A DNA stretch of 20,599 bases, from contig JBBRMY010000031.1 of the NCBI GenBank assembly GCA_038230595.1, positions 1-20,599 on the forward strand, read 5' to 3'. The stretch's first letter is position 1. Each line of letters starts with the position of its first letter. Of this stretch, positions 15,773 to 20,599 are shown piece by piece. The translations under genes and the position numbers were made by a program. The stretch comes from JBBRMY01 sp038230595 (GTDB lineage Bacteria > Bacteroidota > Ignavibacteria > Tepidaquicellales > Tepidaquicellaceae). The notes beneath the pieces are model-generated. The model saw nothing but the letters and a program-made list of their open reading frames with translations, ran no database searches and was not told the DNA's origin.

Positions 15773-15881
15773 AGTAAAGACGAATTATTTGATTTTAGCA
15801 TAATGTTTTGCTAATTCTACCAAGTTAAAAATAATTTTTTTGATTTAAAAAGAAATAAAGTAGAACACATATAACTTCTCT

Positions 15882-16490
15882 TTATAGCTCCACACCCAGC
15901 ACTGCATCCTGAAGGCTGCCGTTGGAATGCTTATAAAAAGGTATTCCGAGGATCGAGATATCGTTATAAGTAATTTCATATCCGAAGGTCTTCATTGTGT
16001 CACTCTTCTCTGCTTCCATGCTTATAAGCACAAACTCACAGAATTTTTTTGCATCATCTTTTGAGTATGCAAATCCCATAAGTGGTGAATTATACTTCTG
16101 CGGGGATGCGACAGGGTTTGCAGCTGTGAATGCCATGGATATCCTTTTCATTTTATTTACATCACAATAAAACGCAGGAATATAAAAATTCACTGAAGCG
16201 CTTCCTGTTCCGTCAGCTTTTCCGAACATACTTTTGAAAATTCCACCGTCTGCCTGACGGTCAGTTACATTAACGTTTGCTTTCATTAGCCAGAAAGGCT
16301 TGTAAACAATTTCGCCTTCTGATCTTATAGCTGCTGCTGCAAAATTTATTTCGATAGGATTCAGATTACCGTCCTCTATCTCATATCCGCTGCCACAATT
16401 AGTACAGTAAGTAATATTGTCATTCACTTCTACCATTAAACCACTTCCGCAATTTTTACATATAACTGCTTCTAAAATAAAATCTGCCAT
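15882..16490 (-). CDS. Soluble zinc-ribbon protein (third of three in the SPFH operon)
   Basis: 202 residues without membrane segments. The N-terminus is a zinc ribbon: C11-x2-C14 and C29-x2-C32. The body contains YKPFWLMKANVNV and, near the end, ISILGIPFYKHSNGSLQDAV, two copies of the strand motif P-(F/L/M)-(W/Y) that also occurs twice in each of the two upstream proteins; it therefore looks like the membrane-free member of the same family. It starts 2 nt after the stop of the 380-aa gene, so translational coupling is likely. A degenerate copy of its last 40 or so codons lies about 1 kb downstream. Function unknown; zinc binding is inferred from the four cysteines. Confidence 0.8.
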   Translation of the reverse strand: MADFILEAVICKNCGSGLMVEVNDNITYCTNCGSGYEIEDGNLNPIEINFAAAAIRSEGEIVYKPFWLMKANVNVTDRQADGGIFKSMFGKADGTGSASVNFYIPAFYCDVNKMKRISMAFTAANPVASPQKYNSPLMGFAYSKDDAKKFCEFVLISMEAEKSDTMKTFGYEITYNDISILGIPFYKHSNGSLQDAVLGVEL

Positions 16491-16492
16491 TG

Positions 16493-17635
16493 TTAATCCC
16501 GTGAATTTAAAAATGAACCGAGCAATGCTCCGATCGCAACAGAAGAAACTACATTTCCGGCAATGCTTGCAGCTTCACTACGATTGATGCTGCTTGTCAA
16601 AGATTTAACTGTATCTTTTTTTTCGGCACTTTCCATTCCTGTTCCTTCCTCTATCTCGCCGCCGTATCTGAATTTTTTATATGACCATTTTAAAATAAAA
16701 ATACCAACAAAAATTGAGATAGTGCCCAGAACTGCGAATATTTTAAAGCTATTTTTTCCACCGCTTAATGCAGCACCGAACAGACTGAAAAATGTGATAA
16801 AAAACATTCCGGCTGCTGTACCTAAAATTCCGGTTACAGCACGGAACATGTTTGAGCCGGGAGCTTTTCCGTAACAAATGCTGCCGTCCTCTCCGTCAAC
16901 TATTACCTGATACACTCTGTTGTTAAAATTATATCTCACGACCCAAAGCGGATAATAAACAATATTAATATCATCCCTGACAATATCATAATGCTCAAAG
17001 GAAATATTATAAAGATCTATCTTTCCGACAGTTTCCTTGTAGAACAATTCTTTTGCAACGCTATGGACTTCGTCTTCAGATGAAACAACATTGAACATCA
17101 TGCCTTCCTGCTGAAGCTTTTCAAATTCTACGGGTTCAATATCGTCACCTGTAAGATTAACATGCTTTACTCCAAGCTCTGCAACATCACATGCAGGATA
17201 AGTTCTGTCAAAAGTGCTTTGGATCTCTTTTTCAACATCTACATAATATGTCGTTGTTGAATTTCCAGACGACCGCGTTCTTTTCTCCTGACCAAAAACC
17301 CACCCGACTATATCTGCTCTCACTCTCCAGTATGGAATGTAAACTAAAAAAGCTTCATCGATCTTGGAATTGCTCTTTAAGCCTTTAGCTTTTGAGATGC
17401 CTTTATCCATCCAGTTATAAGCACGATTGATAGCATCATCACGAGTAACTTTTTTCGGAACATAATATTTTAATGGTCCGGTAGCGCTTTTTACAATAAG
17501 AAGAGTTTTGCAGTACTTGCAGTTAAAGGAACGGATCCCCTCTTTAATGTCCAGTTCGCCACCGCAAGATGGACAAGTTATACCACGGATAACCTTTGGC
17601 TTTTTTACTTGTACGGGTTGAGTTGTTGATTCCAT
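16493..17635 (-). CDS. Membrane-anchored zinc-ribbon protein (second of three)
   Basis: 380 residues. The N-terminal zinc ribbon has C21-x2-C24 and C39-x2-C42 (ITCPSCGGELDI, CKYCKTLL). It is followed by a helical segment (DDAINRAYNWMDKGISKAKG), then two related beta segments, LVYIPYWRVRADIVGWVFG (97-115) and IVYYPLWVVRYN leading to IVDGEDGSI (225-252). Membrane helices are likely at about 264-290 and 299-318, with a further hydrophobic small-residue stretch at 354-377. The zinc ribbon would face the cytoplasm. The overall form recalls the zinc-ribbon membrane protein YdjG that partners the SPFH protein YdjI in Bacillus, a resemblance in architecture rather than proven orthology. A hairpin with two G-U pairs (17654-17673) lies in the 50-bp gap before this gene. 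Confidence 0.82.
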   Translation of the reverse strand: MESTTQPVQVKKPKVIRGITCPSCGGELDIKEGIRSFNCKYCKTLLIVKSATGPLKYYVPKKVTRDDAINRAYNWMDKGISKAKGLKSNSKIDEAFLVYIPYWRVRADIVGWVFGQEKRTRSSGNSTTTYYVDVEKEIQSTFDRTYPACDVAELGVKHVNLTGDDIEPVEFEKLQQEGMMFNVVSSEDEVHSVAKELFYKETVGKIDLYNISFEHYDIVRDDINIVYYPLWVVRYNFNNRVYQVIVDGEDGSICYGKAPGSNMFRAVTGILGTAAGMFFITFFSLFGAALSGGKNSFKIFAVLGTISIFVGIFILKWSYKKFRYGGEIEEGTGMESAEKKDTVKSLTSSINRSEAASIAGNVVSSVAIGALLGSFLNSRD

Positions 17636-17653
17636 TAATTTTTTTTCAATAAA

Positions 17654-17673
17654 GGGTGGGACAAGTTCCGCCC
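17654..17673. repeat. Short palindrome between two zinc-ribbon genes
   Basis: GGGTGGGAC (17654-17662) pairs with GTTCCGCCC (17665-17673) through two G-U pairs, with the tip pairs opened to form the loop. It fills the small gap between the first and second zinc-ribbon genes. It resembles a REP-like unit and may affect transcript stability between the two genes. Confidence 0.45.
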
Positions 17674-17685
17674 CAACATTTATTA

Positions 17686-18501
17686 TTAAACTTTTTTAGC
17701 AATGAAATATGCGATCATGATCAAAGGTACAGATGCTGCGAGATATAGTGCAACTTTGATCGACTCTCCAAAAACCATGCCTTCCATACCCCCATTTTTA
17801 CTCAACATGTATCCCAATCCGTAAGCAAGAATGCTGGCTGCAAAAAAGGTAAAGATGGCAATTCCAAAGACAGCTCTGAATGGAGCTTCATTTTTTACAG
17901 GCCATAGATTAGAATAAACCATTCCGGAAGAAGCCTCAATAATTGCTGTATACTGAGCGCCTTTATAATTATAATAAAACTGATAAAAAGGAATATGTAC
18001 AAGATCAGATTCCTGAAGCTGCTCTGTGTTTACACCTGTTTCCTGCAGCCAGCTTTTTGCAGAGTTATAAATTACATCAGGAGTTACAAAATCTTTTTCA
18101 TTAAATTCCTCTTTACTAAAGACTTTCATATTACCTGCAGGTATGCTGATCTTTTTTATTTCCGAAATTGAAGTTGAAGTTGCGGGCTGCAGATATATTT
18201 TCTCTCCGGAACCATTTTTCATTTTAAAATACCACATCGGGAAATAATAAAAGCTTGATTGGGTTATCTGAGCATTTTTATCCAGATCTTTAACCTGAAA
18301 ATTTCCTGCCATCCATCTTCGCAGATTTCCTTCAGCTTCTTCTTTTTTGAAATTACAGTTAATAACGAAGTGAGAAACAACCTTGCTCTTATCGACATAT
18401 ACTGCCGAGCCGCAAAACTGGCATTGAAAAAATTTTTCATCTACAGGAACGGTATTTTCACCGCCGCACTGAGGGCATTTTATTATTGTTGTTACGTCCA
18501 T
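17686..18501 (-). CDS. Membrane-anchored zinc-ribbon protein (first of three)
   Basis: 271 residues from the ATG at 18499-18501 (MDVTTIIKCPQCGG). A start 20 codons earlier (18561) is possible, but those codons run through a GAGACGC palindrome and encode residues unlike a protein N-terminus. The zinc ribbon is C9-x2-C12 and C27-x2-C30. Two beta segments, YYFPMWYFKMKNGSGEKIYL (85-104) and LVHIPFYQFYYNYKG leading to IIEASSGMVY, match those of the 380-aa neighbour, so the two are paralogues. Membrane helices lie at about 209-232 (AVFGIAIFTFFAASILAYGL) and 249-267, with a basic end (IAKKV). It is probably a cytoplasm-facing membrane protein working with the SPFH protein upstream. Confidence 0.82.
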   Translation of the reverse strand: MDVTTIIKCPQCGGENTVPVDEKFFQCQFCGSAVYVDKSKVVSHFVINCNFKKEEAEGNLRRWMAGNFQVKDLDKNAQITQSSFYYFPMWYFKMKNGSGEKIYLQPATSTSISEIKKISIPAGNMKVFSKEEFNEKDFVTPDVIYNSAKSWLQETGVNTEQLQESDLVHIPFYQFYYNYKGAQYTAIIEASSGMVYSNLWPVKNEAPFRAVFGIAIFTFFAASILAYGLGYMLSKNGGMEGMVFGESIKVALYLAASVPLIMIAYFIAKKV

Positions 18502-18533
18502 GTTTTTGTTTACAACTGACGATTCATTCAACG

Positions 18534-18630
18534 TAGAGACGCCATGCTGGCGTCTCACCAATCACATGAGTAATTTATTTCAACTCTCTCATTTTCTCTT
18601 ATTACCTGAGACGCGAGCGTCGCGTCTCTA
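18534..18630. repeat. Bipartite GAGACGC palindromic element inside the operon
   Basis: Two perfect 9-bp hairpins: GAGACGCCA (18536-18544) with TGGCGTCTC (18548-18556), loop TGC; and GAGACGCGA (18608-18616) with TCGCGTCTC (18620-18628), loop GCG. The outer ends TAGAGAC (18534-18540) and GTCTCTA (18624-18630) are also inverted repeats, so the whole 97 bp looks like a two-unit REP-type or miniature mobile element. It fills the 161-bp gap between the SPFH gene and the first zinc-ribbon gene. Confidence 0.75.
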
Positions 18631-18662
18631 TAAAAAACATTAATGTTTATAAAACTAGTTAT

Positions 18663-19664
18663 CTACAATTTTGCTAAAAGATCTTTTTTCTTTGCATCAA
18701 ATTCTTCCTGTGTTATTAAGTTTCCTTCCTTCATCTTACCAAGCTTTTCTATTGTGCTCATTATTTCATCTGCTGACATTTTTACTGCAGGCGCATTGCC
18801 ACCCTGATTCTGATTATTATTCTGCATTGATTGTCCCATCATATTGGACATCATTGAACCTGCTGCCATTCCTGCTCCAAGTCCCGTACCAATGCCTGCT
18901 GCTCCGCCTTCATTTTCAGCTGCCTTTTCTATTGAGATGGCAGTTTTATATTTCATATATTGATCAAGATTTCCAAGCGCTCCCATAGAGCTTCTTTCGT
19001 TTATCTTATCCTGTACTTCTTCCGGTGGAATAATACCTATAATAATAAGATCTGTAAGTTCAATACCCATTGAGTTAAAGAAATCCGAAACTTCAGCTTT
19101 CACTCCGGCTTCGATCTGAGGATAATTTTGGCCGAGATCAAACATTGTTTTAAGATTCTTCCCAAGAACGGTGTTCAGTCTTGATGCGATCTGGTCCCTT
19201 AAATAGTCTTCGACTTCATTCGTAGAATAAAGTCCCTGAGTTCCTACAAGCTCACGCATAAATAACTTTGGATCACTAATGCGAATCGAGAATTTGCCGG
19301 ATGCTCTTAACTGGATAAAGCTAAGCTCTGAATCACGGAAATTGATAGGCGATTTTGTCCCCCATTTCAAATCTATGAATTTTTTCAAAGCAACAAAGTA
19401 CACCTGTGCCTGAAACGGAGACGTACCTCCGAACGGAAGTGAGATAAGCTTTGTAAGGAACGGAATGTTCTCTGTTGTCAGAGTATGTCTTCCTGCTGAA
19501 AATTCATCAAGAACTTTCCCGTCTCTGTAAAAAAGAGCAGCTTGTCCATCCTGAACTATAAGCTGTGTTCCGAGTCTCATTGCAGATGAACCATCCTGCG
19601 GCTCTCTGTGAACTATTACTTTTCCTGTTTCGTCAAAAAATTGAATTACATCTATAAGTGCCAT
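18663..19664 (-). CDS. SPFH-domain protein with C-terminal SHOCT domain (YdjI-like)
   Basis: 333 residues. The SPFH/Band-7 domain covers about 25-225 (GTQLIVQDGQAALFYRDGKV, SAGRHTLTTENIPFLTKL, FIQLRASGKFSIRISDPKLF, then the helix-strand text IASRLNTVLGK and MGIELTDLIIIGIIPPEEV). A linker at 253-291 is rich in G, A, M, N and Q. The last 30 residues, IEKLGKMKEGNLITQEEFDAKK and on, are a textbook SHOCT domain. There is no membrane helix or signal peptide. Such proteins, annotated as virion core protein-like SPFH proteins, form oligomers at the inner membrane; Bacillus YdjI is the known example, placed there with zinc-ribbon partners. Following zinc-ribbon genes support the same kind of complex here. 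The upstream gap of 87 bp contains an imperfect palindrome (19716-19737). Confidence 0.9.
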   Translation of the reverse strand: MALIDVIQFFDETGKVIVHREPQDGSSAMRLGTQLIVQDGQAALFYRDGKVLDEFSAGRHTLTTENIPFLTKLISLPFGGTSPFQAQVYFVALKKFIDLKWGTKSPINFRDSELSFIQLRASGKFSIRISDPKLFMRELVGTQGLYSTNEVEDYLRDQIASRLNTVLGKNLKTMFDLGQNYPQIEAGVKAEVSDFFNSMGIELTDLIIIGIIPPEEVQDKINERSSMGALGNLDQYMKYKTAISIEKAAENEGGAAGIGTGLGAGMAAGSMMSNMMGQSMQNNNQNQGGNAPAVKMSADEIMSTIEKLGKMKEGNLITQEEFDAKKKDLLAKL

Positions 19665-19715
19665 ATGGTTTTATTGATTTTTAGTTTTATCGTTTTTTGT
19701 TATTGATGAGATGTT

Positions 19716-19737
19716 ATGCAGCACGTCTGCACTGCAT
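19716..19737. repeat. Imperfect palindrome in the gap upstream of the SPFH gene
   Basis: ATGCAG (19716-19721) pairs with CTGCAT (19732-19737) around a 10-nt loop, and GCAG can alternatively pair with CTGC at 19727-19730. It lies in the 87-bp gap between the 174-aa gene and the SPFH gene and may be another remnant of a REP-like unit. Confidence 0.3.
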
Positions 19738-19751
19738 GCCGAATATAAATT

Positions 19752-20276
19752 TTAATTTTTCAAAAGCATTTCTCTTTCGTCAAACATTTTTAAAATGTAA
19801 TCCTGAGTAGAAGAGATCTGCTTTATATTTATTGAAATATCATTGTTTGCATCGCTCATTGTCTGAAGCTCTTCAAACATCTTATTTATTTTAGTAACAT
19901 CTGAAAGCAGGCATGTATCGAATTCATAAATTTTATTAAGCTCAGCTTCCTTTATCTTTTTTACATCAAATGCTCCGCTGTAACCGCGAGAAGCTGACTT
20001 AAGCTTTCCTATCACTGTTTCATTTTTTTTATCGATCTTCTCAATATCAGCGGTTTGGAAAAGCTTTCCGTTCTTAGAGAGGTTCAAAGTTACATTCTTA
20101 ATTACAGTCTTATTAACTTCGAGCATTTCAGCCAGCTTGTTCCTGAGCATTGTATCAAGCTCTCGGGAATTATCTCTGTTCACATATCCGTCATAGCCGG
20201 GTATCCATCTCTTAATCTTCTCAAGAAATGATTCGTTTGATTTTACTTCATTAAGTTTTTCTTGTAGATCACCCAT
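19752..20276 (-). CDS. Helical protein of unknown function with WIPGYDGY motif
   Basis: 174 residues, rich in K, E, L and N, with no signal peptide or membrane segment and almost wholly helical by composition. Near the N-terminus stands KIKRWIPGYDGYVNRDNSRELDTMLRNKL (20-48), a motif PGY-x-GY followed by a charged helix that I recognise as recurring in small uncharacterised proteins but cannot name. The rest is two or three long amphipathic helices (TVIKNVTLNL, KIKEAELNKIYEFD, TKINKMFEELQTM) fit for coiled-coil or bundle formation. It starts 11 nt after the stop of the DUF3298 gene and lies 87 nt before the SPFH gene, so it probably belongs to the same transcript. It might take the scaffold place that PspA-like proteins take in related modules, which is speculation. 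Confidence 0.75.
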   Translation of the reverse strand: MGDLQEKLNEVKSNESFLEKIKRWIPGYDGYVNRDNSRELDTMLRNKLAEMLEVNKTVIKNVTLNLSKNGKLFQTADIEKIDKKNETVIGKLKSASRGYSGAFDVKKIKEAELNKIYEFDTCLLSDVTKINKMFEELQTMSDANNDISINIKQISSTQDYILKMFDEREMLLKN

Positions 20277-20287
20277 ATAAATGTGTT

Positions 20288-20599
20288 TTACTTTTTTAAA
20301 TTTTTGTTGACAAGATCTCCCAGTTCTGCCCAGCTGAATAACAGCTCTGTTGGTCCGGCTGCATAAGAAGCTATTTCATAACTATTATAATAAAATCTTA
20401 TACCATCCTTAAAAACAGAAAAATTATCATTATGCTCAATATGATTTTCAAAAAGTCCGCCGTCATCTGTCAGCTTTTCCGAAGGCTTAAGGCCTTTTAC
20501 CTGCCTGAACTTTTTTTCGACCAGCCGGTCAAGAGCTCTTTCGCTTCCTTTTTCGAATATATCATTATACGTTAAAGACTTTCCCGATGTTTGATCAAA
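20288..20599 (-). CDS. DUF3298 (RsiV C-terminal-like) domain protein, 5' end outside window
   Basis: An open frame of 104 codons enters from the right edge and stops at 20288. The segment ENHIEHNDNFSVFKDGI and FYYNSYEIASYAAGPTELLF is the hallmark of DUF3298 (F.Y..YEIA.YA.G....), the extracytoplasmic domain of RsiV-like anti-sigma factors and of many lipoproteins in Bacteroidota. The N-terminus, with any signal peptide or lipobox, is not in the window. Family knowledge: RsiV of Bacillus senses lysozyme; here the function is open. The stop codon lies 11 nt before the 174-aa gene, so it appears to be part of the operon and would give it an envelope-facing component. Confidence 0.85.
   Translation of the reverse strand, partial: FDQTSGKSLTYNDIFEKGSERALDRLVEKKFRQVKGLKPSEKLTDDGGLFENHIEHNDNFSVFKDGIRFYYNSYEIASYAAGPTELLFSWAELGDLVNKNLKK

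Noticed and set aside
16563..16874. Plus-strand frame of 103 codons opposite the second zinc-ribbon gene
   Set aside because: It lies wholly antisense to a well-supported gene and its hydrophobic text mirrors the membrane-helix codons of that gene.
18502..18561. Earlier start for the first zinc-ribbon gene
   Set aside because: The extra 20 codons come from the GAGACGC palindrome; the ATG at 18499-18501 directly precedes the zinc ribbon, matching the layout of its paralogues.

Overview
The window (about 35% GC, AT-rich leaders mostly without Shine-Dalgarno sequences) looks like chromosome of an Ignavibacteria/Chlorobi-type member of the Bacteroidota superphylum. The evidence is a C-terminal type IX secretion signal with the YQNYPNPFNPSTKI core, a RecA and a class II ribonucleotide reductase of the kind common in that group, and many short palindromic intergenic elements. 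This placement is inferred from sequence character only.

Left part (1-5528): the 3' end of a secreted T9SS-dependent protein (+); a lipocalin-like exported protein and fumarylacetoacetase on the minus strand, 8 nt apart and probably co-transcribed; a conserved protein of unknown function (-); and a divergent NAD(P)-dependent aldehyde dehydrogenase (+). Fumarylacetoacetase points to tyrosine/homogentisate breakdown. A 570-bp gene-free, hairpin-packed stretch (5529-6101) separates the aldehyde dehydrogenase from recA.

Middle (6102-12114): recA and, upstream on the same strand, nrdJ for adenosylcobalamin-dependent ribonucleotide reductase. nrdJ carries a 398-residue in-frame intein with a LAGLIDADG endonuclease, inserted directly before a redox-active cysteine. 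recA has its own near-perfect sigma-70 promoter in the 82-bp gap, with a dyad ACCATA-N6-TATGGT between -35 and -10, a candidate SOS operator. After a 588-bp AT-rich divergent gap come three plus-strand genes: a DUF1572/DinB-like protein, a short-chain dehydrogenase and a small four-helix membrane protein.

Right part (14578-20599, all minus strand): an apparent operon reading leftward from the right edge. It holds a DUF3298-type protein (partial), a 174-aa helical protein with a PGYDGY motif, an SPFH-SHOCT protein, and three consecutive related zinc-ribbon proteins (two membrane-anchored, one soluble). It resembles in composition the SPFH plus zinc-ribbon membrane-stress modules typified by Bacillus ydjFGHI, but with a different partner set and a tripled zinc-ribbon component; it is the best candidate here for an under-described system. 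Downstream lie a TylF-like methyltransferase, a degenerate copy of the last 40 or so codons of the third zinc-ribbon gene, and a 97-aa orphan whose start abuts that fragment.

The window is rich in small palindromes: three copies of a CCTGACAGG double-arm terminator-like element, two nested hairpins in inverted orientation, a run of AAC-NNN-GTT hairpins, and a GAGACGC bipartite element inside the SPFH operon. Two of the families show compensatory base changes in their stems.
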